A stretch of 64,000 nt of DNA, from the NCBI RefSeq assembly GCF_023078335.1, contig NZ_CP095550.1, positions 4,987,956 through 5,051,955 of the forward strand. Reading direction: 5' to 3'. Source of the stretch: Metabacillus endolithicus (lineage in GTDB: Bacteria > Bacillota > Bacilli > Bacillales > Bacillaceae). This document shows, in pieces, positions 39,332 through 48,221 of this stretch. Under the pieces are notes generated by a model. The model did no database searches and was not told the origin of the DNA. It was given only the letters and a program-made list of their open reading frames with translations. The position numbers and the translations under genes were made by a program. Positions within the stretch are counted from its first letter, which is position 1. Each line of letters begins with the position of its first letter.

Positions 39332-39508
39332 ATGACAAACAATCCAGATAAAGGTTCAATGTCTAGAGGATACTCAGATGACAAACATCAGGCACAAAAC
39401 TATAACGAGGAAATTAGCATGGAGACATTAGCAAAACAAGCTCTTGAACAAACAATTAAAGAAGGTGGTGCCTTCGCACGAGAAAATTCTGATCAATTTA
39501 AACAATAA
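39332..39508 (+). CDS. Small hydrophilic protein of unknown function (58 aa)
   Basis: Not recognised. It starts MTNNPDKGSMSRGYSDDKHQ and is polar, Gln/Asn-rich, with one helical stretch (METLAKQALEQTIKEGGAFA) and no Cys. AAAGGAGTGA stands eight bases before the ATG; the in-frame GTG nine bases earlier overlaps the ribosome site. Size and composition recall small spore-associated proteins of Bacillaceae, but no family motif is present. It directly precedes the tandem-repeat array. Confidence 0.6.
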   Translation: MTNNPDKGSMSRGYSDDKHQAQNYNEEISMETLAKQALEQTIKEGGAFARENSDQFKQ

Positions 39509-39553
39509 AAAGAGGTTATCTTAAGCTGGGTGTCTTTCTTAAGTAGGTGGGTT

Positions 39554-39569
39554 TTCGGGAACAGGCACC
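39554..39569. repeat. REP-like repeat, copy 3 (shortened)
   Basis: TTCGGGA then ACAGGCACC, a version of the copy at 29582 with part of the GTGAC removed; ~50 bp before the tandem array. Confidence 0.4.
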
Positions 39570-39580
39570 TATATTCTATT

Positions 39581-40465
39581 AGTTAGCTGGTGGAATCGTT
39601 AGGTGTCCCTGATATGGTATGTATTGAGACAGGGTGATGCTGGAAGAGATAATTGGTGTCCCGATTAAACAGGTATCGAGACAGGATGATGTTGGAATAG
39701 ATAGGTTGTGTCTCGATTAAGCGGGTATCGAGACAGGATGTTGTTGGAAGAGATAATTAGTGTCCCGATTAAACAGGTATCGAGACAGGATGATGTAGGA
39801 AAAGATAGGTTGTGTCTCGATTAAGCTGGTATCGAGACAGGATGATGTTGGAATAGATAATTAGTGTCCCGATTAAGCGGGTATTGAGACAGAATGATGC
39901 AGGAATAGATAATTAGTGTCTCGATTAAACAGGTATTGAGACAGGCTGATGGTGGAAAAGATAGGTTGTGTCTCGATTAAGCGGGTATCGAGACAGGATG
40001 ATGGTGGAAAAGATAATTGGTGTCCCGATTAAGCGGGTATTGAGACAGAATGATGCAGGAAGAGATAGCTTGTTTCTCGATTAAACAGGTATCGAGACAG
40101 GATGATGTAGGAAAAGATAGCTTGTGTCTCGATTAAGCCAGTATTGAGACAGGATGATGTAGGAAAAGATAGGTTGTGTCTCGATTAAGCTGGTATCGAG
40201 ACAGGATGATGCAGGAAGAGATAGCTTGTGTCTCGATTAAGCAAATATCGAGACAAGATGATGCAGGAAGAGATAATTAGTGTCCCGATTAAGCTGGTAT
40301 TGAGACAGAATGATGCAGGAAGAGATAATTAGTGTCCCGATTAAGCTGGTATCGAGACAGGATGATGCAGGAAGAGCAAACTTGTGTCCCAATTAAGCCA
40401 GAATCGAGACCGTATTCTGCTGCAAGAGTCAATTGGTGTCCCGATTAAACCAGAAGCAAGGCAAA
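39581..40465. repeat. Array of sixteen 52-bp tandem repeats (non-coding)
   Basis: Sixteen units start at 39621, 39673, 39725 and so on to 40401, each exactly 52 bp (39621-40452), with degenerate part-units at both ends. A unit reads GTATCGAGACAGGATGATG, then a GGAAWAGATA-like middle, then TTGTGTCTCGATTAAGC or TTAGTGTCCCGATTAARC. ATCGAGACA and TGTCTCGAT are inverted repeats, so hairpins can form inside units and, more tightly (9-base loop), across unit borders. Stops in all frames exclude protein coding. It lacks CRISPR spacers. The first units alternate CCC and CTC right arms, suggesting 104-bp duplications. Confidence 0.92.
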
Positions 40466-40535
40466 ATTTCTGCTCTGGCCCCCATTTTAGTAACAAACCC
40501 AATCAAACCGCTAAGCCTAGGTCCATAAGTTACTA

Positions 40536-41021
40536 CTAACTCCTCAAAGCTTCCTTCAAAGCACTTATCGCATTTATTACTTCTTTCATATTTCCCTTAC
40601 TATTCATATTGTTCCTAGCATGAAGAAGAACTGGTCTTACCGACTCGACAGAACGACCAAACTCATACATCCACTCATAGCGTGGAACCATCCATGTGTG
40701 AAAATGGTGAGTTGTATCTTCGTTATAAAAATAATAAACATGCTCTATTCCCAAGGTTTCTCTTTGAGCTTTTCTAATTTGAGATAAAGCAGTGATATAA
40801 TCGATTCTTTCTTCCTCGGTTAATTCATCTAAGCACTTAATATGTCGCTTAGATGCCAAAATGACTAACCCTTTTATGGGGTAGGCAACATCTTGATGTG
40901 CATGAAAGAACTCTGTTTCCATCACTACACCGCCCTCAGGCTCAATTAGTCCACTTGTTAAGGCACAACTTAAACATTCAACTTCTACTGTGTTTCCGTT
41001 GGATAAAGTTATTTTTCTCAT
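40536..41021 (-). CDS. HIT-family protein
   Basis: A 161-residue HIT-like protein. THHFHTWMVPRYEW carries a histidine-triad variant near the C-terminal part, and an N-terminal CLSCAL sequence recalls the Cys pair of HIT zinc sites. HIT proteins are nucleotide hydrolases or transferases; the variant spacing leaves the substrate open. GGGAGACCAC precedes the ATG. The gene is separated from its neighbours by the repeat array on one side and the gpx promoter on the other. Confidence 0.78.
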   Translation of the reverse strand: MRKITLSNGNTVEVECLSCALTSGLIEPEGGVVMETEFFHAHQDVAYPIKGLVILASKRHIKCLDELTEEERIDYITALSQIRKAQRETLGIEHVYYFYNEDTTHHFHTWMVPRYEWMYEFGRSVESVRPVLLHARNNMNSKGNMKEVINAISALKEALRS

Positions 41022-41194
41022 TGTGGTCTCCCTCTATATTCAATGATCTTCTATGTACATGCCACAAGTAAATATATAACAAGCCTCCCATTAAATAAAC
41101 ATCTTTTTCAAAGCAACAATTTTACTCCTTCTGAAAACCATTCCCGCAAAAACAAGCATAAGCCCCCTCTTTCCTTAAAAACAAAACAATGTAA

Positions 41195-41223
41195 TTGAAA
41201 TAAAAAACTATATCTGATACGAT
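41195..41223 (+). promoter_or_regulatory. Sigma-A promoter of gpx-ohrR
   Basis: TTGAAA (41195-41200), 17-bp spacer, TACGAT (41218-41223), 41 bp before the gpx start. Confidence 0.65.
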
Positions 41224-41240
41224 TTAATCGTACACGATTT
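41218..41240. promoter_or_regulatory. OhrR-type operator overlapping the -10 element
   Basis: TACGATTTAATCGTA is a perfect 15-bp palindrome (centre T) and half of it repeats as ACGATTTA downstream. It resembles the OhrR box TACAATT-AATTGTA and covers the -10, so binding should block transcription. Confidence 0.65.
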
Positions 41241-41263
41241 ATATAAAAGAGGAGGAAATCAAG

Positions 41264-41740
41264 ATGAACACAGTGTTTGATTTCACAGTTAAAAAACCAA
41301 ATGGTGACACAAAATCTTTGAGTGATTATGCAGGAAAAACGTTACTTATTGTTAATACTGCAAGTAAATGTGGTTTAACGAATCAATTTAGTGGATTGCA
41401 AGAGCTTTATGAAAAATATAACAGTAAGGGCTTGGAGATTTTAGGATTTCCATGTGGTCAATTTAATGATCAGGAGTATGAAAATATTGAGGAAACAACT
41501 CAGTTTTGTCAGTTAAATTACGGTGTATCTTTTCCTATGTTTGCAAAGATCGATGTGAACGGTGATGCTGCTGATCCTCTTTTTTCATTTTTAAAAGAAC
41601 AAAAGAAAGGTGTACTATCCAAAGAAATAAAATGGAATTTCACAAAATTTCTTGTTGATAAGAATGGAAATGTCGTTAAACGCTATGCACCAACAACAGA
41701 TCCAGCTAAAATAGAAATGGATATTGCTAACCTATTATAA
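41264..41740 (+). CDS. gpx: Glutathione peroxidase-family thiol peroxidase (BsaA-like)
   Basis: A 158-residue peroxidase. Cys36 (NTASKCGLTNQF) replaces selenocysteine, Gln is in FPCGQFNDQE and Trp in KWNFTKFLVDKNG, completing the catalytic triad. In bacilli such enzymes use thioredoxin to reduce organic peroxides. AGGAGG precedes the ATG. The next gene is an OhrR-type regulator 21 bases downstream and an OhrR-like operator covers the promoter, so the operon is probably induced by organic peroxides. Confidence 0.92.
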   Translation: MNTVFDFTVKKPNGDTKSLSDYAGKTLLIVNTASKCGLTNQFSGLQELYEKYNSKGLEILGFPCGQFNDQEYENIEETTQFCQLNYGVSFPMFAKIDVNGDAADPLFSFLKEQKKGVLSKEIKWNFTKFLVDKNGNVVKRYAPTTDPAKIEMDIANLL

Positions 41741-41761
41741 GTTTTGTGAAGGATGAGTTAG

Positions 41762-42205
41762 TTGAATGATTTTTTAACCTTAGAAAATCAGCTTTGTTTT
41801 GCTATTTATGAAACAGGCAGCCAGTTTACAAAATTATACACAAAAGCACTTAAGGAATTTGGGATCACGTACCCACAATATTTAGTGTTATTGGCTTTAT
41901 GGGAAAAAGATGGACTTACAGTAAAAGAGCTCGGAGAAAAGTTGAACCTAGGTACCGGCACTTTAACACCGATGGTAAAAAGACTCGAAGCAAATGGTTG
42001 GGTTACAAAAGAGCGCTCTTCAATAGACGAGAGAAAAGTTAGTATCTATCTTCAAGCTAAAGCAATAGAAGAAAAAGAAGCCATTTCCGAAAAAATTACA
42101 AAAGAAATCGTGTTGTGCAATATTGAGTTACAAGAATATGAACAATTAATGAGGAACTTAAAACTTCTTCAACAAAAACTAGTTAAACGCAATAATGGAC
42201 TTTAA
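41762..42205 (+). CDS. ohrR: MarR/OhrR-family peroxide-sensing repressor
   Basis: A 147-residue winged-helix protein. LTLENQLCFAIYETGSQFTK contains the single sensing Cys (Cys12, matching Cys15 of B. subtilis OhrR), and YPQYLVLLALWEKDGLTVKE, then GTGTLTPMVKRLEANGWV, are classic OhrR. Oxidation of the Cys by organic hydroperoxides releases DNA. The start is TTG after AAGGATGAG. It follows gpx in the same operon, with a matching operator upstream, implying autoregulation. Confidence 0.9.
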   Translation: MNDFLTLENQLCFAIYETGSQFTKLYTKALKEFGITYPQYLVLLALWEKDGLTVKELGEKLNLGTGTLTPMVKRLEANGWVTKERSSIDERKVSIYLQAKAIEEKEAISEKITKEIVLCNIELQEYEQLMRNLKLLQQKLVKRNNGL

Positions 42206-42253
42206 ACAGAAAACTCGTCGATTAACGTAGTTGCCCGTAGCCCTCATACCCTA

Positions 42254-42297
42254 GAATTGGCAGCTTTGGCCATTTATCATCATAGCTGCCAATTTAT
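42254..42297. terminator. Hairpin between convergent ohrR and the LysR gene
   Basis: AATTGGCAGCT and AGCTGCCAATT pair around ~18 bases; only a short T-run on either side. Confidence 0.6.
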
Positions 42298-42317
42298 CCC
42301 GAGAAATAAATAAAACC

Positions 42318-43190
42318 TCAATCCTCTAATAGATACTTTTTTATAAACTCAGTAAAGCTTTTTACTTCGTTTGTTTCTACTTTTGTTACCAAATAGGTTA
42401 CTGAAACTGGTGGTGAAATTTGATCAGATTCGATTTCTGATAGAATGTTCTTTTTTAGATCATCCTTCACCATTGAAAATGGTAAATACGAAACGCCTAA
42501 GTTATTTTCTATGAATTTTTTTGTTACTTCAACTTGATTCACAGTCATTGTTCGAATTCTTGGATAATGTTTTTTCACTTCGTTCAACAAGGAATCCCAA
42601 TAATCAGGATGATTATGTGTAATAAGCCGGAAATGTGATAAAGCATGCTGCTCATTTCTCAAGCTTCCTTCCCATTCATTTGGACCAACCAAAATAACCG
42701 GCTCCTCGTGGATAGGTTCACTTTTTACATTTGTTTGGATAGGAGTCATTCTTGATAATCCCAAGTCCGCTTTGCCACCACTTATTGCTTCTCCCACCTC
42801 ATAAGAGTTTACAACGTCTACTATTACTTCAATATCAGGATGACTATTAATAAATTCTCTCAATAATCTTGGTAAAAAAGATGAGGCAATTTGCGGTGCT
42901 GTTGCAATGGTTAATTTGCGATTATAGCCCTGCTTCCATGACTCAAAAAAGTCTATTCCTTGTTCATAAGTTGCTATAAAATCTTTTGCATAAGATAGGA
43001 ATGTATGACCTGCAGAAGTTAAAAAAACAGCTTTCCCTCTTCTTTCGAATAGTTGTACGTTTAAATGCTCTTCAAGACGTTTTATATGCTTTGTAATGGC
43101 TGGTTGAGTGAGAAATAGTTCTTCTGATGCTTGTCTAAAATTCTCAAACTTCGCACACACAATGAACGTTTTTAACCATCTTATCTCCAT
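42318..43190 (-). CDS. LysR-family transcriptional regulator
   Basis: A 290-residue LTTR. The N-terminal helix-turn-helix is FENFRQASEELFLTQPAITK with KRLEEHLNVQLFERRG; a periplasmic-binding-like effector domain starts near KLTIATAPQIASSFLP. The second of two adjacent ATGs is chosen for better spacing from GGAG. It is divergent from a methyltransferase gene 136 bp away, which LTTRs often control. The effector is unknown. Confidence 0.9.
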   Translation of the reverse strand: MEIRWLKTFIVCAKFENFRQASEELFLTQPAITKHIKRLEEHLNVQLFERRGKAVFLTSAGHTFLSYAKDFIATYEQGIDFFESWKQGYNRKLTIATAPQIASSFLPRLLREFINSHPDIEVIVDVVNSYEVGEAISGGKADLGLSRMTPIQTNVKSEPIHEEPVILVGPNEWEGSLRNEQHALSHFRLITHNHPDYWDSLLNEVKKHYPRIRTMTVNQVEVTKKFIENNLGVSYLPFSMVKDDLKKNILSEIESDQISPPVSVTYLVTKVETNEVKSFTEFIKKYLLED

Positions 43191-43326
43191 CATGATCTCC
43201 TTATAACGAACCGTTATTAAAATCTTCCATTTTTGTTAATTTTAATTATAACTTTTATCCCCTATAATTCAATTACGTATTACAGATTTCTAGACTTATA
43301 GGTTGTTATAAAAAGGAGGATTTATC

Positions 43327-44097
43327 ATGAAGCAAGTTGAAAAGGATATGTGGGACGCACATTTATATGATGGAAAACATTCGTTTGTATCAGAGTTTGG
43401 TCATGATTTAATTAATATGTTATCTCCTAAAAAAGGAGAAAGAATTTTGGATATTGGATGCGGAACAGGTGATTTGGCAAATAAGCTATTTCAATATGAG
43501 GTAGATGTGACGGGGATTGATAAGTCCGAGAATATGATCAACCAAGCATGTATGAAATACCCACATATACGTTTTATGGCCAAAGATGTTTTAGAAATGG
43601 AATACAACAATTCATTTGATGCCATTTTTTCTAACGCAACTCTACATTGGATAAAAGAGCCGCAACAAGCACTTTCTCGAATATATACTAGTTTAAAGCC
43701 TGGAGGTAGATTTGTTGCAGAGTTTGGAGGAGAAGGCAATGTTCAAAAAATTACGGATGAAATCATCAATGCATTTCAACTTACTGATATTGACTTTAAC
43801 ATGAAGCAGTTCCCCTGGTATTTTCCGAGTGTAGGAAAATACACCTCATTAATGGAAAGAGTTGGATTTCATGTAACATTTGCTTGTCATTTTGATCGCC
43901 CAACTCCTTTAGATGAAGAAAGCGGCTTAAGGGATTGGATCACGATGTTTGCGGGGGAAATGTTTAAGAATCAAAACGAATATGAAAAAGAGCGATTAAT
44001 TAAACATGTAGAAAATAATCTAAGGGAATCTCTCTATCAAGATGGTTGTTGGATCGCAGATTATAAAAGAATTCGAGTTATTGGGATCAAGGAATAA
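43327..44097 (+). CDS. Class I SAM-dependent methyltransferase (Tam-like)
   Basis: A 256-residue methyltransferase: ILDIGCGTGDLANKL is the SAM-binding motif, VTGIDKSENMINQA is motif II, and FDAIFSNATLHWIKEPQQAL resembles trans-aconitate methyltransferase. AAAAGGAGG lies well placed before the ATG. Divergent from the LysR gene, which is its likely regulator. The acceptor is unconfirmed. Confidence 0.87.
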   Translation: MKQVEKDMWDAHLYDGKHSFVSEFGHDLINMLSPKKGERILDIGCGTGDLANKLFQYEVDVTGIDKSENMINQACMKYPHIRFMAKDVLEMEYNNSFDAIFSNATLHWIKEPQQALSRIYTSLKPGGRFVAEFGGEGNVQKITDEIINAFQLTDIDFNMKQFPWYFPSVGKYTSLMERVGFHVTFACHFDRPTPLDEESGLRDWITMFAGEMFKNQNEYEKERLIKHVENNLRESLYQDGCWIADYKRIRVIGIKE

Positions 44098-44098
44098 G

Positions 44099-44129
44099 AA
44101 AAAGAAGAGACTTTGTTCTCTTCTTTTCT
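44099..44129 (+). terminator. Terminator between convergent genes
   Basis: GAAGAGA and TCTCTTC with adjoining AA/TT pair around a 5-base loop and run into TTTTC. Confidence 0.7.
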
Positions 44130-44135
44130 GATAAG

Positions 44136-44915
44136 TTATAAATTCGAAAATCCATATTCCTCTAGAATCATCAAAGCCTTTTCTGATTTCATATAACTAA
44201 AGAACGTCTTTGCTTCTTCTAAATTTTTACTCTCATTTATCACACCAATTGGATAAATGATTGGTGTATGTGTCCCTTCTTCTGCTGTTGCAATAACGTT
44301 GACTTTGGAAGAAACAAGTGCATCCGTATTGTAGACGATCCCAGCATCAACATTTCCTGTTTCTACATAGGTTAGTACTTGTCTTACATCTTTGGAATAC
44401 ACAATTTTATTCTCAATGTTTCCCCATTCCCCTATTGCTTCAAGCATTTCTTTAGCATATTTTCCTGCAGGGACTGTTTCTGGAATACCGATTGAAATCT
44501 TATTAGCTTTTTCTTTTAAATCACTAAACGATCCGATCTCTTTTTGACTTTTTATAGGTGTTACTAAAACAAGTTTATTACTAACCAAATCAACCGCATT
44601 TTCTTCATCAATGAGCCCTTTTTTCACCAGTTCATCAAACTTATCCTCTGCTGCTGAAAAAAATAAGTCCGCTGGTGCACCTTGCAAGATTTGTTGTTGT
44701 AATGTTCCGGAGCTTCCAAAATTAAACGTAACTTTGATGTTTGGATGCTCATTCTCAAATTGACTTTTGATTTCATTCAGTGCATCTGTTAAGCTAGCGG
44801 CAGCAGAAACGGTTATCTCCACAACTTCCTGTGAATCTCCTTTTGTATCTTGTGCTGATGAGCTACAGCCAGCTAAACAGGATAGAAAAACAAATAGTAT
44901 AAATAGCTTTTTCAA
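44136..44915 (-). CDS. modA: Molybdate ABC transporter substrate-binding lipoprotein ModA
   Basis: A 259-residue ModA. The signal peptide ends in LAGC (lipid-anchored Cys17), then VEITVSAAASLTDALNEI, FNFGSSGTLQQQILQGAPAD and KIVYSKDVRQVLTYVETGNVDAGIVY, all typical; the oxyanion is bound by Ser/Thr in these loops. No modB or modC follows: the next gene downstream is convergent, so the permease must be encoded elsewhere. The ribosome site is GGAGAGAG. Confidence 0.92.
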   Translation of the reverse strand: MKKLFILFVFLSCLAGCSSSAQDTKGDSQEVVEITVSAAASLTDALNEIKSQFENEHPNIKVTFNFGSSGTLQQQILQGAPADLFFSAAEDKFDELVKKGLIDEENAVDLVSNKLVLVTPIKSQKEIGSFSDLKEKANKISIGIPETVPAGKYAKEMLEAIGEWGNIENKIVYSKDVRQVLTYVETGNVDAGIVYNTDALVSSKVNVIATAEEGTHTPIIYPIGVINESKNLEEAKTFFSYMKSEKALMILEEYGFSNL

Positions 44916-45029
44916 GATGACTCTCTCTCCTTGATATTTTTCATCATACAGTCCATTTTAACTAATTGTCTTGGATATGTAATGAAAAACATCACACCTT
45001 ATCAGATGTTTCTTAAAACATTCACAATT

Positions 45030-45623
45030 TTAATAATAAGAAGATGTATTTTTAGACATTTTCAGAAAAATATTTGTAATTAGTTTGGAGAAAAGAAAAA
45101 TCAAGCAATAGCCTATGAAAAGATAAAAATAATTCGCCCATTTATGAAGGAGAAAAAAATTGTGCATGACTAGTATCGGCTTACAAATAAATGACAAAAA
45201 GAGTGCTAAGACAATAGTGTACAAATAGAAGTTTTTATTATGATTTAACGTCCATTGGTAAACTAGAATAAACAGCACTGGTACTAGTGCAGTGTCTAAA
45301 GATAGATTACCTGGCACATAAGGAGTGAGTTCATAAGGATATCCCCATAATCCCTGCTTATTTCCCCACGTATCTACTATTCCAAACCATACATTTATAT
45401 TAAAACCATAAAATCCTAAGAGAAACATTTTTTTTCGATCAATAACAAAATATAATACTAATAATGGAGTCAAAAACATCAACAAAAATATCACCCAAAA
45501 TTGCCAAGATTGAAAATTTGAATATTGGTGCCAATATTCAACCCTTAAATCTGTAACATCCTTCATCAAAGAGTTTATTTTTTCATAAGCTTCCATTTGT
45601 TGTTGATCCATATTAATTTTCAA
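45030..45623 (-). CDS. CBO0543-family membrane protein
   Basis: A 197-residue protein with about five to six membrane helices after a short soluble N-terminus. LRVEYWHQYSNFQSWQFWVI, YFVIDRKKMFLLGFYGFNIN and LVYQWTLNHNKNFYLY are what I recall of the CBO0543 family, common in spore formers and of unknown function. No operon partner is apparent. Confidence 0.7.
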   Translation of the reverse strand: MKINMDQQQMEAYEKINSLMKDVTDLRVEYWHQYSNFQSWQFWVIFLLMFLTPLLVLYFVIDRKKMFLLGFYGFNINVWFGIVDTWGNKQGLWGYPYELTPYVPGNLSLDTALVPVLFILVYQWTLNHNKNFYLYTIVLALFLSFICKPILVMHNFFLLHKWANYFYLFIGYCLIFLFSKLITNIFLKMSKNTSSYY

Positions 45624-45731
45624 TCATAACACTCCACTCATCGTCATTGTTTTATTTTTTGTTAAAAACAAGAAATACATGCAAGAGTGGAAAAAAACTT
45701 TTTCATAGCAATCCTACCCTGTAGCTGAAAC

Positions 45732-46948
45732 TTACTCTATAAAGAAAACAGGTGCAGAATCAACATTTTTCAGCCATATTTCTTCTTTACTATCTAACCC
45801 CTTTTTCATCCAAACATCACCATGTGATTCCTCTGTTGATGCTTTACGAACCCAAGTGATATAAGAAGAAACCGCTTGAGGATCTATATCAAGCTCATTA
45901 CTTCTCGGATTAGTTAATTGATATTGCTCGTTTGTTTTTAACGAAATCAGATAAAGAGCTGTTTTCATTGTAGGAACTGGTCCTTCCTCCCACTCTTTAT
46001 TTTCTTTAGCACGAGCAACGATCATTTTTTCAGAAGAGTACCATTCTAAGTCAAGATCGACAAAACCTTTAGGTGTGTATTCTCTTTGGTTTGTAGAGGT
46101 AGGCATCTCTTTTATTTTGAGATTCTTGTTTTCTACGAAGAATCTCCCTTCTCCAGAAATATAAGCTAACTGTTCAGAAGCTGGAGCCCACTTCACCCAA
46201 TCCGGATATCCTAGCATTTTCCCAACCTGTTGAAATTGTTCTCCTTGCTCGGAAAGTACACATAAAGTGTTACTGTCCATCGACCAGGACGCAGTTGGTA
46301 TGCCTATAAAGCTTACCCATTTCCCATCATAACTCCACTTAAAATAATCAGCATAAATGAAAAATAAATCAGGAACTTTTGTTTTAATCGTATAAAATGA
46401 TTTGATTTTATTTGAGTTTAGCTTTGCATCAATAGGAATTCTAAATAGCTGTACTGGACCCCATCCTGTAGGAAGTAAGTTGGCTTGCGATGAAACAATA
46501 AATTCTTTTCCATTTGGAAACCATTCAAAGCCGTTTACACCTAATGCGACATTTTCAAAACCGTGCGGGCGACCATTCTTCATTTTCGTTACATTTAACA
46601 CGCCGCCAGAAGTATAGGCTAATTGATTGTTAATTGGTGACCATTTAAAATCTGATGTTTCGACGACGACGTAAGGCTTGTAATTCTCTTTCTTTTTCAT
46701 ATCATAGATAAATAAATTTGATGCCTCGCCAAGCTTTTCACTTTTCAGATAAGCTAAAAATTGACCATCATGTGACCATTGAGGTGAATTTACATAGCCT
46801 CATTTGTAAGCTGTATTTCTTGGTCACCGTTTTTGATCCACAGTTGATGGTCTCTAATAAATGCTGCTTTTAGTGGTATTTCAGCACTGGCAATCGTTGA
46901 AAAAAGAATACAGTTGAAAATAAGTAAAAACAAAATTCGAAATCCCAT
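45732..46948 (-). pseudogene. Secreted TolB-like beta-propeller protein, frameshifted
   Basis: The start at 46948 (AAAAGGAGGGAG upstream) gives a signal peptide (MGFRILFLLIFNCILFSTIA-SA). The frame is lost at ~46800, where GYVNSPQWSHDGQFLAYLKS should follow, and resumes to the end. Repeated DFKWSPINNQLAYTSGG and FEWFPNGKEFIVSS-like units are TolB/WD40-like blades, at least five. One missing base explains the shift; corrected length is about 405 residues. The function is unknown; such proteins bind envelope partners. Confidence 0.75.
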
Positions 46949-46999
46949 GACGACTCCCTCCTTTTTAGTAGGTTGTCCTAATCAAGTTTGAGAATTCGT

Positions 47000-47042
47000 A
47001 TAAGAAAAAACAGCAAGGGGGTTATCCTTACTGTCTGTTTGA
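47000..47042 (-). terminator. Terminator of the ECF sigma operon
   Basis: On the minus strand ACAGTAAGG pairs with CCTTGCTGT (one G-U pair) and is followed by TTTTTT. Confidence 0.7.
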
Positions 47043-47050
47043 TCATTCTC

Positions 47051-47286
47051 TCAAATAAAGAATATAGGTGTTATAAACACAACGAGTAGCAAAATAAACG
47101 GATATAACACAAGTCGTGTGATGGAATTTCCTTTAATATTAAGTAGATCTATTGGACTTTTTGCAGGTGCATAAATCCAGTTTGCTATACGATCTACCTT
47201 ACTTTTTTTAGGGGGATGTCAGGTACTTTAACATGAAATTCCTCTAAACGTTTCTGAAGCTCCTTCGGAATCTCGTTTCTACTCAT
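47051..47286 (-). pseudogene. Putative anti-sigma factor, small membrane protein, frameshifted
   Basis: The ATG overlaps the sigma-factor stop (ATGA). The N-terminal part is MSRNEIPKELQKRLEEFHVK; after the CCCCCTAAAAAAAG run near 47205-47217 the frame shifts, and RIANWIYAPAKSPIDLLNIK plus a C-terminal membrane helix (VLYPFILLLVVFITPIFFI) follow. Corrected length is 78 residues. Coupling to an ECF sigma gene and a single membrane helix fit an anti-sigma factor, but there is no zinc HCC motif and no family is recognised. Confidence 0.6.
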
Positions 47287-47807
47287 TCTTTTACCTCCAA
47301 TAAAACCTTTAATTTTTTCAAAGATGTATGCAGTCTTGATTTTACAGTACCTATTGGAATCTCAAGAATTTTAGAGATCTCCTTTTGTGTTTGATCGTGA
47401 TAATAAGTTAAGAGAATAACGGCACGTTGATCATCGGGGAGCTGTTGAATGGCTGATTGAATCGTTAGTTTATCTTCTAGTGGTAATTCATGCTGGTCGT
47501 TTTGTTGATATAAAAATGGCAATAGCTTTTTAAAGCGATTTCGACGTTTCAGACGATTAATCATAATTTGATAAGCCATACGAAATAAAAAGGTTTTTAC
47601 ACTAGATTTACTCTCGTCAAACGTTTCATGATATTTATGAAACCTTATAAACGTATCCTGCACAATATCAATGCTAAGTTGTTCATCTTGACAATATCGA
47701 TAAACGAATTGATAGATTGAAGGTTTATAGGTAACAAATAATTCCTCGATCGATTGTTCATCATGCTTTCCGTCATCAGCATATGAGAAATCTTTATTTA
47801 AACTCAT
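47283..47807 (-). CDS. ECF-type RNA polymerase sigma factor
   Basis: A 174-residue sigma-70-family ECF factor. Region 2 (YQFVYRYCQDEQLSIDIVQD, TFIRFHKY) recognises -10 DNA and core RNA polymerase; region 4 (LPDDQRAVILLTYYHDQTQK, EIPIGTVKSRLH) recognises -35. It lies between a small membrane protein gene (14-base overlap) and a coupled membrane protein, the usual arrangement for envelope-stress ECF factors. The subgroup is not assigned. Confidence 0.9.
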   Translation of the reverse strand: MSLNKDFSYADDGKHDEQSIEELFVTYKPSIYQFVYRYCQDEQLSIDIVQDTFIRFHKYHETFDESKSSVKTFLFRMAYQIMINRLKRRNRFKKLLPFLYQQNDQHELPLEDKLTIQSAIQQLPDDQRAVILLTYYHDQTQKEISKILEIPIGTVKSRLHTSLKKLKVLLEVKE

Positions 47808-48164
47808 GAGACCACCGTTCTTTTATCCCTTTAAAAACAAAAGCAATTCTTGTGATAAACCAAATAAATGTAATTAAGGAAAAAACGAATGTTTGGTGTA
47901 CAAAAAATTGAATCCACGGACTATCAATGTTGTCGCCACGTAGTAAAAAAACAAAAAGCCTGTAATACATAAAAATGTGTAAGCAGCTGCTAAAATTATT
48001 GTATAATCCCATCTCGTCCAGTGAAAATAGATATCTGACTTACTAAAATCTATATCACCTTTATGGTTTTTTACCACTTTTTTATTCATTGTTGCGATTA
48101 ACAAAGCAAATGTCGTACCAAGTAAACCAGCAACAATCGTACTAATAAGCCAACCTAATGCCAT
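47794..48164 (-). pseudogene. Membrane protein upstream of the ECF sigma gene, frameshifted
   Basis: The first part (MALGWLISTIVAGLLGTTFA, one helix, a charged loop, then a second helix AYTFLCITGFLFF) breaks in the run of seven T (minus strand) at 47945-47951. One more T continues as LLRGDNIDSPWIQFFVHQTF with a third helix and a basic tail KGIKERWSHEFK. Corrected length is about 123 residues. Its end overlaps the sigma-factor start, so the two are translationally coupled. No family recognised; a role in sigma-factor control is possible. Confidence 0.68.
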
Positions 48165-48221
48165 GTGCTACACTCCCTTTCATTCTTTTACTACCTTATA
48201 CAATTGAATAGATGAAAAGGT

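Noticed and set aside
39581..40465. CRISPR array
   Set aside because: Units are contiguous 52-bp repeats with scattered substitutions; there are no unique spacers and no cas genes.
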